A DNA stretch of 7,517 bases from DASZZV01 sp035544835 (GTDB taxonomy: Bacteria; Acidobacteriota; Thermoanaerobaculia; Gp7-AA8). A program made the position numbers and the translations under genes. The notes under the pieces were generated by a model. That model was not told the DNA's origin, ran no database searches, and was given only the letters and a program-made list of their open reading frames with translations. Positions 1 to 5,577 of the stretch are shown here, one piece after another (position 1 is the first letter of the stretch; each line of letters starts with the position of its first letter). The stretch is taken from assembly GCA_035544835.1 (NCBI GenBank), contig DASZZV010000217.1, positions 1 through 7,517 on the forward strand, in the 5' to 3' direction.

Positions 1-1623
1 CAGCGGATCGATGACGTTACCTTTCGACTTCGACATCTTCTGTCCCTGTTCGTCGCGCACCAGACCGTTGAGAAACACTTGAGAAAAGGGGGCTTCGCCG
101 GTGAAACGAAGTCCCATCATGATCATTCTGGCGACCCAGAAGAAGATGATGTCGAAACCGGTGATCAGCGTGTCGGTCGGATAGAAGACGGCCAGGTCTT
201 CGGTCTTCTCCGGCCAGCCCATGGTCGAGAAGGGCCATAGCGCCGAAGAGAACCAGGTGTCGAGGACATCAGTCTCCTGGCGGATGCTTGTCGATCCACA
301 CTTCTGACATGAGGCGGGATCGTGCTCGCTGACCATGATCTCGTCGCATCCGTCACAATAGAAAACAGGGATTCGATGTCCCCACCAGAGTTGCCGTGAG
401 ATGCACCAGTCGTGGATGTTCTCCATCCAATTGAAGTAGGTCGCTTCCCACGATTGCGGAATGATGGTGATGGTCCTGTTGCGCACCGCCTCGGTTGCCG
501 GCCCGGCCAGCGGTGCGATTTTTACGAACCACTGCCGAGAGATCATCGGCTCGACGACCGTGTCGCACTTTGCACAGAAGCCGACGGCGTGGAGATGATG
601 CTTGATCTCGCGGAGCAGACCCTGGTTCTGAAGCTGCTCGATCACGACCCGGCGGGCCTCGAAGCGATCCAGCGTCGCGAAGGCCGGGCCAGCGGCCGCG
701 TTCATCTTCCCCTCTTCGTCGATGACCTGGAGCTGAGGCAGGCTGTTACGCAGCCCCGACTCATAGTCGTTCTTGTCATGTGCGGGCGTGATCTTCACGA
801 CGCCCGTGCCGAACTCCGGATCGACCAGGATGGGATCGGCGATGATCGGGATCGACCGGTCGGTCAGCGGAAGGCGCACCCGCCTTCCAATCAGATGTTG
901 ATGGCGGGGATCGTCGGGATGAACGGCCACGGCGGTGTCGCCGAGCATCGTCTCCGGACGCGTCGTGGCCACGGTGAGATGACCTGAGCCATCCTCCAGC
1001 GGATAGTCGATCGAGTAGATCTTCCCGTCCGTGTCGCGATACTCGACTTCGATGTCGGAGATGGCGGTACGACAGCGGGGACACCAGTTCACCATTGCCA
1101 GGGCGCGGTAGATCAGGTTGTCCTCGTAGAGACGCACGAAGACGTGGCGCACAGCGCGCGACAGACCCTCGTCCATCGTGAAACGTTCGCGGGTCCAATC
1201 GCAGGAGACGCCGATTCTCTTGAGCTGATTCTTGATCTGGTCGCCGTGATCTTCTTTCCACGACCAGACCCTCTCGAGGAACTTCTCGCGCCCGATCTCC
1301 AGGCGCGAAAGCCCTTCTTTGGCCAGTTCCCGCTCCACGACCATCTGCGTGGCAATGCCGGCGTGATCGGTGCCCGGGATCCACAGAGTGTTGAAGCCGG
1401 ACATTCTCTTCCAGCGGACCACGATGTCCTGAAGCGTGTTCACCAGGGCGTGTCCAATATGCAGACGGCCTGTGACATTGGGCGGAGGGATGACGATCGA
1501 AAATTTCGGCCGGTCGCGATCGGCTGTTGGGGTGAAGAATCCCTCGAGCTCCCAGAAGGAGTACCAGCGTTGTTCGATGTCAGCGGGTATGTAGCGTGCG
1601 GGCAGCTCTTCTTGTTTACTCAT
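1..1623 (-). CDS. valS: Valyl-tRNA synthetase (ValRS), N-terminal 541 residues, cut by window edge
   Basis: Class Ia aminoacyl-tRNA synthetase that charges tRNA-Val with valine in the cytoplasm and edits mischarged threonine. The minus-strand frame is open from ATG at 1623 to base 1 with no stop, so the C-terminal part (anticodon-binding domain and coiled-coil tail in this family) lies outside the window. Visible in order: PPPNVTG then HIGH (HIGH at residues 55-58), the CP1 editing domain with TTRPET (220-225) and the HDKND motif (282-286), the WCISRQLWWGHRIP block, and KMSKS (529-533) just before the edge. Four CxxC pairs (181/184, 350/353, 423/426, 439/442) suggest structural zinc, as in Thermus ValRS. 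No frameshift is seen. The PPPNVTG/KMSKS context and the editing-domain sequence fit ValRS better than IleRS or LeuRS. The start is the first ATG, 30-35 residues before the conserved core as usual, but no clear Shine-Dalgarno precedes it. Transcribed divergently from the sdpRI pair. Confidence 0.97.
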   Translation of the reverse strand, partial: MSKQEELPARYIPADIEQRWYSFWELEGFFTPTADRDRPKFSIVIPPPNVTGRLHIGHALVNTLQDIVVRWKRMSGFNTLWIPGTDHAGIATQMVVERELAKEGLSRLEIGREKFLERVWSWKEDHGDQIKNQLKRIGVSCDWTRERFTMDEGLSRAVRHVFVRLYEDNLIYRALAMVNWCPRCRTAISDIEVEYRDTDGKIYSIDYPLEDGSGHLTVATTRPETMLGDTAVAVHPDDPRHQHLIGRRVRLPLTDRSIPIIADPILVDPEFGTGVVKITPAHDKNDYESGLRNSLPQLQVIDEEGKMNAAAGPAFATLDRFEARRVVIEQLQNQGLLREIKHHLHAVGFCAKCDTVVEPMISRQWFVKIAPLAGPATEAVRNRTITIIPQSWEATYFNWMENIHDWCISRQLWWGHRIPVFYCDGCDEIMVSEHDPASCQKCGSTSIRQETDVLDTWFSSALWPFSTMGWPEKTEDLAVFYPTDTLITGFDIIFFWVARMIMMGLRFTGEAPFSQVFLNGLVRDEQGQKMSKSKGNVIDPL

Positions 1624-1643
1624 GACGTGGCCGAAGTTTGCGC

Positions 1644-1672
1644 ATTATAAACAGTTGACGTGTGGGCGACAG
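1644..1672 (-). promoter_or_regulatory. Probable sigma-70-type promoter of valS
   Basis: On the minus strand a perfect TATAAT lies at 1649-1644. With a 17-bp spacer the -35 hexamer would be CTGTCG (1672-1667), matching the consensus at only 3 of 6 positions. Transcription would begin near 1637, leaving a 5' leader of roughly 15 nt before the ATG at 1623, with no purine-rich ribosome site in it. The -10 is convincing; the -35 is weak and the assignment is by eye. Confidence 0.5.
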
Positions 1673-1682
1673 GCGTCGCGGG

Positions 1683-1814
1683 GGTTGTCATCCCGAGCAA
1701 GGGACAGCGTGCGCGCTGCCACTGAGAAAAGAAACTGGGTGGTTGTCATCCCGAGCAAGGGACAGCGTGCGCGCTGCCACTGAGAAAAGAAACTGAGTGG
1801 GTGTCATCCCGAGC
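1683..1814. repeat. 58-bp tandem repeat, two full copies plus a third head
   Basis: Copies at 1683-1740 and 1741-1798 are directly adjacent and near-identical (one G/A difference near the end, AAACTGGGT against AAACTGAGT). Each begins GGTTGTCATCCCGAGC and contains the palindromic stretch CAGCGTGCGCGCTG. A third head, TGTCATCCCGAGC at 1802-1814, falls exactly in the same 58-bp register, then diverges into the left arm of the neighbouring inverted repeat. The repeat is non-coding; it lies upstream of both divergent genes but outside their predicted promoter elements. Copy number could vary by slippage. Confidence 0.85.
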
Positions 1815-1926
1815 CGCAGCGAGGGATCTGGGCGGGGGCCTTACGCCCTTGGCAATCAAAAATGTTCGCGAGCACCAGGATGGAAGGGCCCCCGCCCAGA
1901 TCCCTCGCTGCGGCTCGGGATGACAC
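1801..1926. repeat. Inverted-repeat element with 40-bp perfect arms
   Basis: Arms 1801-1840 and 1887-1926 are exact reverse complements (40 of 40 bp) around a 46-bp centre. The outer end reads GTGTCATCCCGAGC and the inner part includes GAGGGATCTGGGCGGGGG. This style of element is known to me as a dispersed intergenic repeat in acidobacterial and some other genomes, where it is often mis-called as a small protein with CHPE..RGI and RSLAA..D motifs. No transposase and no obvious target-site duplication accompany it. It could fold as a long hairpin in RNA or a cruciform in DNA, and may act as a transcription barrier or be a REP/MITE-like mobile repeat; function is not shown. Confidence 0.85.
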
Positions 1927-1952
1927 GTCCTCAATTTTTCGTCCCTAGCCCC

Positions 1953-1980
1953 TTGACAATACTTTGAGATTTGTCAAAAT
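1953..1980 (+). promoter_or_regulatory. Promoter of the sdpR-sdpI operon
   Basis: A consensus -35 TTGACA (1953-1958) is followed after 16 bp by CAAAAT (1975-1980, 4 of 6 consensus matches). An alternative -10, AAATAT (1977-1982), gives an 18-bp spacer. Either places the transcription start at about 1987-1990, on or beside the ATG at 1989. No Shine-Dalgarno sequence lies upstream of that ATG, so the message may be leaderless. The start site itself is inferred. Confidence 0.6.
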
Positions 1981-1988
1981 ATCAAAGT
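1961..1988. promoter_or_regulatory. Dyad operator, probable SdpR autoregulatory site
   Basis: A 28-bp imperfect palindrome with outer arms ACTTTGA (1961-1967) and TCAAAGT (1982-1988); 11 of 14 base pairs match overall, including an inner ATTT/AAAT block. It covers the spacer and -10 of the promoter and ends one base before the ATG. ArsR-family repressors bind such AT-rich dyads over their own promoters, so autorepression is the natural reading. The palindrome is seen directly; binding by this protein is inferred. Confidence 0.65.
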
Positions 1989-2276
1989 ATGAACGATCAG
2001 CCACTCTTCAAGGCCCTCGCCGATCCCACGCGGCGCGAGATTCTCCGGCTCCTGAAAAAGGGCTCGCTGAGTGCCGGCGAGATCGCCGAAAACTTCCCGA
2101 TGACCATGGGATCGCTCTCACATCACTACAACATCCTCAAGGCGGCTGACCTCGTTCGCTGCGAACGTCGCGGCCAGCAGATCCTCTATTCACTCAACAC
2201 CACGGTGTTCGAGGACATGGCTGGACTGTTCATCGATCTGTTCGGGCTGGAAGGCTCAAAAAGGAGAAGGAAATGA
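1989..2276 (+). CDS. sdpR: ArsR/SmtB-family winged-helix repressor, SdpR-like autorepressor
   Basis: A 95-residue DNA-binding protein of the ArsR family. It starts MNDQPLFKALADPTRREILR, the usual helix-1/2 signature. The helix-turn-helix spans about residues 28-53 (SAGEIAENF, then the recognition helix near SLSHHYNILKAADL), and the wing is around 56-69 (VRCERRGQQILYSL). The metal-site motif ELCVCDL of ArsR/SmtB metal sensors is absent and only one cysteine (C58) is present, so metal sensing is unlikely. The sequence type and the adjoining sdpI gene match B. subtilis SdpR, which represses its own operon and is titrated to the membrane by ligand-bound SdpI. The ATG at 1989 is chosen over an in-frame TTG at 1971 because the latter lies inside the promoter/operator dyad. 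The stop overlaps the sdpI start (ATGA). The basic tail KRRRK is encoded by the purine-rich ribosome site of sdpI. Confidence 0.85.
   Translation: MNDQPLFKALADPTRREILRLLKKGSLSAGEIAENFPMTMGSLSHHYNILKAADLVRCERRGQQILYSLNTTVFEDMAGLFIDLFGLEGSKRRRK
2261..2266 (+). promoter_or_regulatory. Shine-Dalgarno site of sdpI inside the sdpR coding end
   Basis: AAGGAG lies 6 nt before the ATG at 2273, within the last codons of sdpR. With the 4-nt ATGA overlap it fixes the sdpI start and implies translational coupling, so regulator and membrane partner would be made in linked amounts. Confidence 0.8.
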
Positions 2277-2938
2277 GGTCGCGTCGTTTTCACATTGTCG
2301 GTCTGCTGCTCCTGGCAGCAGCATTCATTCTGTCAGTCGCTCTGTACAACCGGCTGCCCGACCCACTGCCCACGCATTGGGATATCGGAGGGGAGGCGAA
2401 TGGCTTCACCCCCAAGCCGTGGGGACCATTCCTCTCGCCGTTGTTGATCGGCTTCATCTATGTTCTCTTTGCCGTCCTGCCCCGCATTTCACCCCGCGAA
2501 TTTCCGCTGGATCGTTTCGGGAACGCGTACGACACCATGGGTATCGCGACGATGGCATTCATCTTCATCGTATCGACATTTTCCCTGCTGCAGGCCCTGT
2601 CCCTTGGGATCAACTTCGGACGTGTAGTGGTCTCCTGCCTGGGGGTGTTCCTGGCGATCCTCGGGAACTACATGGGGAAAGTCACGCCGAACTTCTTCGT
2701 GGGAATCCGCACGCCGTGGACTCTGTCGAACACCGAGGTGTGGCTGCGGACGCATCGGCTTGCCGGAAAGCTCACGGTGGCGGCCGGACTGACAGTCGCG
2801 ATTCTGGGCGCGATCGGCGTGGGGGCGTCATGGGTGCTGCCGGCCATCCTGATCGCGGTGCTGATCCCGGTGATCTACTCTTATGTCATTTATCGACGCC
2901 TGAGCCATACCGATGCCGGACCTCCGTCGACGAGTTAG
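2273..2938 (+). CDS. sdpI: SdpI-family integral membrane protein (DUF1648 plus SdpI domain)
   Basis: A 221-residue inner-membrane protein. About six membrane segments are visible (roughly 6-25, 52-69, 88-110, 116-134, 166-184, 187-206). Between helices 1 and 2 lies the DUF1648 signature LPDPLPTHWDIGGEANG (28-44). Between helices 4 and 5 is the SdpI hallmark, from GNYMGKVTPN (131) through VGIRTPWTL (143-151) to TEVWLRTHRLAGK. In B. subtilis, SdpI (about 207 residues) gives immunity to the secreted toxin SdpC and, when bound by toxin, sequesters SdpR to induce the operon. The overlap with the ArsR gene supports the same signalling pair. No sdpABC-like toxin gene is visible, so here it could protect against a foreign toxin, sense another envelope signal, or have lost that role. 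Family assignment is firm; toxin immunity is only an analogy. Confidence 0.9.
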   Translation: MRSRRFHIVGLLLLAAAFILSVALYNRLPDPLPTHWDIGGEANGFTPKPWGPFLSPLLIGFIYVLFAVLPRISPREFPLDRFGNAYDTMGIATMAFIFIVSTFSLLQALSLGINFGRVVVSCLGVFLAILGNYMGKVTPNFFVGIRTPWTLSNTEVWLRTHRLAGKLTVAAGLTVAILGAIGVGASWVLPAILIAVLIPVIYSYVIYRRLSHTDAGPPSTS

Positions 2939-2985
2939 CGTGGTCTGTCTCAAAGCCTCCGAAGCATTGGCCGTCTCAGAGGAAC

Positions 2986-3221
2986 GGCCCGGAGGGCCAG
3001 AAAGCTGGTAGCCAGTGGTGAGCGAAGCGAACCACTGGAATGGGGGTCCGAAAGAATCACGAGCCCCGGATGGGGCGCAGAGCAGTGACAATCGGTGCCT
3101 TCATTTCCGGAGCTCCACTTCGCGGCCTGCGCCCCTGCCGGGGCTCGTGAAGAATTATGATCCCGTTACCAGTGGTTCGCTTCGCTCACCACTGGCTACC
3201 GGCTGATCGGCCCTCTGGGCC
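2986..3221. repeat. Nested three-layer inverted-repeat element, about 236 bp
   Basis: Three concentric arm pairs share one centre. The outer pair is 2986-2998 with 3209-3221 (13 nt, one mismatch). The middle pair is 3003-3038 with 3169-3204 (36 nt, of which 3007-3038/3169-3200 is a perfect 32-bp match). The inner pair is 3057-3080 with 3127-3150 (22 of 24 nt, including GAGCCCCGG/CCGGGGCTC). The loop is 3081-3126. Each middle arm is itself a small palindrome, with CCAGTGGT at 3012-3019 and ACCACTGG at 3031-3038 in the left arm. This accounts for nearly all of the gap between sdpI and tsaD. No open frame with gene-like content and no transposase is present; it looks like a MITE- or REP-type intergenic element. 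No convincing target-site duplication is seen. Confidence 0.85.
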
Positions 3222-3225
3222 TTTT
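3209..3225 (+). terminator. Possible weak intrinsic terminator at the end of the nested repeat
   Basis: GGCCC-TCT-GGGCC followed directly by TTTT forms a 5-bp GC-only stem with a short U tract on the plus strand. It is part of the outer arm of the repeat element and could end sdpRI transcription before tsaD. The stem and U tract are both short, so efficiency is doubtful. Confidence 0.35.
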
Positions 3226-3296
3226 CATTGCGGAGTTTCGTCGAGGCGAGCATTGGAGTTTACGAGGTTAGCGGCAGGAAGGTACGCTGTAACCAA

Positions 3297-4349
3297 ATGC
3301 TGCTACTCGGAGTCGAGACTTCATGCGATGAGACCTCTGTCGCCGTCATCAACGATCGCGGCGAGGTGCTCAGTAACGTCATCTCCTCGCAGATCGATCG
3401 GCATCAGCCCTTCGGGGGTGTCGTCCCCGAGGTGGCGTCGCGGGAGCATCTGATCCATTTCGGTCCGGTGCTCGAGCAGTCGCTGCGGCAGGCCGGCGTG
3501 ACACTCCCGGAGATCGGAGCCATCGCCGTGACGTCACGTCCCGGACTCATCGGCGCGCTGCTGGTCGGGGTCGCTGCCGCGCAGGGTCTCAGCTACGGTC
3601 TCGGCATCCCGATCGTCGGAGTGAATCATCTCGAGGGACACATCTACTCTCCCTATCTTCAGAAAACTGGTGGGGCCATCGGGCTGCCGCGACGATTTCT
3701 GAGCCTCGTCGTCTCCGGCGGTCACTCCTCTTTGTATGACGTGCGGTCGGGTGATGATCGCCGGATCGAGATGTTGAATCGAACCCGCGACGATGCGGCT
3801 GGCGAAGTCTTCGACAAGGTGGCGAAGTTCATCGGGCTGCCATATCCCGGCGGACCGCACGTGGAGCGTGTGGCGCGCGGCGGCGATTCCTCGAAGATCC
3901 ATTTCCCGCTGGCGCGATTCAAGGACGAGTCGACCGACTTTTCCTTTTCGGGACTCAAAGCGATGGCCATCAGGACAGCACGACAGCAGCAGCTGATTAC
4001 GGCCCCAGGTGACCTGGTAGATGAAAGGCGCCTGGCCGATTTCTGCGCCGGCTTCCAGGGGGCCATCGTCGATCAGATCGAGGAGCGGATCACGCGCATC
4101 TGGAATCGCCTCGGCGATGGTGACGAGCCGATGCCGACCGAGCTGGCGATCGGTGGTGGTGTAGCCGCCAACACTTCTCTCCGTGAGCGAATCGCAACCT
4201 GGTGCGCAGATCGTAACCTCACCGTGCGACTGCCGGAGCGCACCTTCTGCACCGACAATGGGGCGATGATTGCTTTCGCCGGCCTGGAGCGACTCCGCGC
4301 CGGCGAGACCGACGACCCCAGACGGCTCATCGCGCAGTCCAGAGCCTGA
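3297..4349 (+). CDS. tsaD: tRNA N6-adenosine threonylcarbamoyltransferase TsaD (Kae1/Gcp family)
   Basis: Transfers the threonylcarbamoyl group from threonylcarbamoyl-AMP to A37 of tRNAs reading ANN codons (t6A), acting in the cytoplasm with TsaB and TsaE. The 350-residue length is normal for the family. Seen: start MLLLGVETSCDET (ASKHA nucleotide fold), GGVVPEVASREH (40-51), the metal-binding pair H111 and H115 in NHLEGH, VSGGHSSL (139-146), the DDAAGEVFDKVAK block (165-177), FSFSGLK (215-221), GGGVAAN (286-292), and the metal ligand D320 in CTDNGAM. The ATG at 3297 is preferred to in-frame starts from 3228 because the conserved core begins at once; AGGAAGG at 3276-3282 is a somewhat distant ribosome site (14 nt). 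The gene appears intact and stands alone; tsaB, tsaE and tsaC are not in the window. No clear promoter was found in 3222-3296. Confidence 0.97.
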   Translation: MLLLGVETSCDETSVAVINDRGEVLSNVISSQIDRHQPFGGVVPEVASREHLIHFGPVLEQSLRQAGVTLPEIGAIAVTSRPGLIGALLVGVAAAQGLSYGLGIPIVGVNHLEGHIYSPYLQKTGGAIGLPRRFLSLVVSGGHSSLYDVRSGDDRRIEMLNRTRDDAAGEVFDKVAKFIGLPYPGGPHVERVARGGDSSKIHFPLARFKDESTDFSFSGLKAMAIRTARQQQLITAPGDLVDERRLADFCAGFQGAIVDQIEERITRIWNRLGDGDEPMPTELAIGGGVAANTSLRERIATWCADRNLTVRLPERTFCTDNGAMIAFAGLERLRAGETDDPRRLIAQSRA

Positions 4350-4357
4350 AAAAACAA

Positions 4358-4383
4358 AACCCCGCGACGCGCGGGGTTCTGTT
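4358..4383 (+). terminator. Intrinsic terminator of tsaD
   Basis: A perfect 9-bp stem AACCCCGCG / CGCGGGGTT (4358-4366 and 4370-4378) with a 3-nt loop ACG begins 8 nt after the tsaD stop and is followed by TTCTGTT. The A-rich run just before it (4349-4359) gives a T-rich tail on the other strand as well, so it could work in both directions. Confidence 0.85.
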
Positions 4384-4402
4384 CATGTAGGAGGGAGGGT
4401 TA

Positions 4403-4490
4403 CTGCTTTGTCTTCTCACTATGTTCGACGGATGGGAAGGGAAAAGGTTTCGGGATCGGTGAGAAATCCTGTTGGTCGAGAACAAAGCAG
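4403..4490. other. Possible long-range stem-loop in the gap after tsaD
   Basis: CTGCTTTGT..TCTC (4403-4417) pairs with GAGAACAAAGCAG (4478-4490), giving 13 bp with one 2-nt bulge and enclosing about 60 nt. No open frame or known RNA family is recognised here. It may be a structured untranslated RNA segment, a decayed repeat element, or chance. The rest of 4380-4495 shows nothing else identifiable. Confidence 0.3.
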
Positions 4491-4495
4491 GCTCA

Positions 4496-4634
4496 TCGGA
4501 GTGGCGGCATCTCTGCCGCCTGGCCCGGCGGCGTCCCGCGCCGCCGCCCCAGTGATGGGAAGGATTCCGTTCATGCGACGGGGACGGCGGCACCGGATGC
4601 CGCCGGGCCAGGCGACAGGATGTCGCCACTCCGA
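4496..4634. repeat. Inverted-repeat element with about 40-bp arms, GGCGGCAT/GCCGCC type
   Basis: Left arm 4496-4536 and right arm 4595-4634 are reverse complements over about 40 nt with three mismatches and one single-base gap; the ends read TCGGAGTGGCGGCAT and the complementary GTCGCCACTCCGA. Pairing continues less perfectly inward (4537-4550 with 4580-4594, GCCGCCGCCCC against GGGGACGGCGG), leaving a loop of about 30 nt. Together with the tsaD terminator and the possible stem-loop, it fills the gap between tsaD and the SDR gene. It shares no long sequence with the two other elements in this window and encodes nothing recognisable. Confidence 0.8.
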
Positions 4635-4683
4635 ATCGGTTCCTGCGGCGGTTTAACATGTGTATGAAGCAGAGGAGCCATCC

Positions 4684-5577
4684 ATGAAAACTGTAATCGC
4701 TGGCGCGAGTGGATTTGTCGGGCAGGCTCTGGTGCCCGCACTGTCGGGGCGAGGAGAGGTCGTGGCGCTGAGTCGCGGCGATACGGACGTCCCGGGTGCC
4801 CGCACCGTTCGGTGGGATCCATCTGTTTCCGGTGTCTGGCAGGATGAGGTTGCCTCCAGCGATGTGGTCATCAATCTGGCTGGCGCCAGTATCGGCGCAG
4901 GCCGTTGGACACCGAAGCGTAAGGCGAAGCTCGTGTCGAGTCGCTTGGATTCCACCGCCGCGATCGTCGATGTGCTGAAGAAAAACATACGATCCGATCG
5001 CACGCTTATCAACGCCTCGGCGGTCGGTTACTACGGGTCGCGTGGCGACGAGGTGCTCACGGAGAAGAGCGCCGCCGGAAACGATTTCCTCGCCGATCTA
5101 TGCAAGCGTTGGGAAGCCGCTGCGCTGGCTGCGGAAGGATCTGCCCGCGTCGTCATTTCGCGACTCGGTGTCGTTCTGGGCCCGGGTGGTGGCGCTTTGC
5201 CGCAGATGCTTTTGCCGTTCAAATTCTTTGTTGGCGGACCTATTGGCCGCGGGAATCAGTGGATGTCGTGGATTGACCGAAGGGACCTGACGGCCATCGT
5301 CCTTTGGCTTCTGGACCACAAGAGTGCCCGAGGCGTGTACAATGCGGCGTCGCCGGAACCGGTGACGAATCGCGCGTTCGCGAAAACGGCGGGCTCGGTG
5401 ATGTCGAGGCCTTCAATTTTTCCTGCTCCTCCTCTGGCGCTTCGCCTTGGGTTGGGAGAGATGGCCGATGCTCTTTTGCTCTCCAGCCAGAGAGCCGTTC
5501 CTCATCGGTTGCTCGAGGGCGGTTTCGAGTTCCGTCACGCCGAGCTCGATCAGACCCTCGCATTCAGTGTTCGGTGA
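4684..5577 (+). CDS. TIGR01777/YfcH-family SDR epimerase-like protein with C-terminal DUF1731
   Basis: A 297-residue extended short-chain dehydrogenase/reductase-like protein, normal length for the family (human relative SDR39U1, E. coli YfcH). The nucleotide-binding motif GASGFVG is at residues 7-13. Family blocks follow: VINLAGASI (62-70), RWTPKRK and SR, NASAVGYYGSRGDEVLTE (110-127), SRLGVVLGPGGGALP (159-173), the GGPIGRGNQWMSWI segment (184-197), NAASPEPVTNRAF (220-232) and the C-terminal DUF1731 part (about 244-290: GLGEMADALLLSSQR, LLEGGFEFR). The substrate is unknown for most members, so only an NAD(P)-dependent oxidoreductase/epimerase fold can be stated. The ATG at 4684 is chosen because AGAGGAG (4671-4677) sits 6 nt upstream and the Rossmann motif begins immediately; an in-frame GTG at 4660 would add eight residues without support. 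It lies alone downstream of a repeat element; no clear promoter was found. Confidence 0.95.
   Translation: MKTVIAGASGFVGQALVPALSGRGEVVALSRGDTDVPGARTVRWDPSVSGVWQDEVASSDVVINLAGASIGAGRWTPKRKAKLVSSRLDSTAAIVDVLKKNIRSDRTLINASAVGYYGSRGDEVLTEKSAAGNDFLADLCKRWEAAALAAEGSARVVISRLGVVLGPGGGALPQMLLPFKFFVGGPIGRGNQWMSWIDRRDLTAIVLWLLDHKSARGVYNAASPEPVTNRAFAKTAGSVMSRPSIFPAPPLALRLGLGEMADALLLSSQRAVPHRLLEGGFEFRHAELDQTLAFSVR

Noticed and set aside
412..987. Long plus-strand open frame of 191 codons
   Set aside because: It is antisense to valS, whose conserved motifs lie on the minus strand throughout; the frame has no recognisable domain and reflects GC-rich codon use.
1683..1814. CRISPR array
   Set aside because: The 58-bp units are directly adjacent with no variable spacers, and no cas gene is present.
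1746..1934. 62-codon minus-strand frame starting MRTCHPEPQRGIW
   Set aside because: It lies wholly within the tandem and inverted repeats; peptides of this CHPE..RGI / RSLAA type are typical artefacts of this repeat family.
1971..1991. TTG at 1971 as the start of sdpR
   Set aside because: It would place six extra codons inside the operator dyad and -10 region; the family normally begins near the ATG at 1989.
2377..3021. Plus-strand open frame of 214 codons overlapping sdpI
   Set aside because: It is an out-of-frame shadow of sdpI; the sdpI frame carries the DUF1648 and SdpI motifs and a good ribosome site.
2986..3221. Insertion sequence
   Set aside because: It is too short for a transposase, has no gene-like frame, and shows no clear target-site duplication; a non-autonomous repeat is the most that can be said.
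3228..3296. Upstream in-frame start for tsaD at 3228
   Set aside because: TsaD proteins begin directly with the MLLLGVETSCDE strand; the extra 23 residues have no family counterpart and abut the repeat element.
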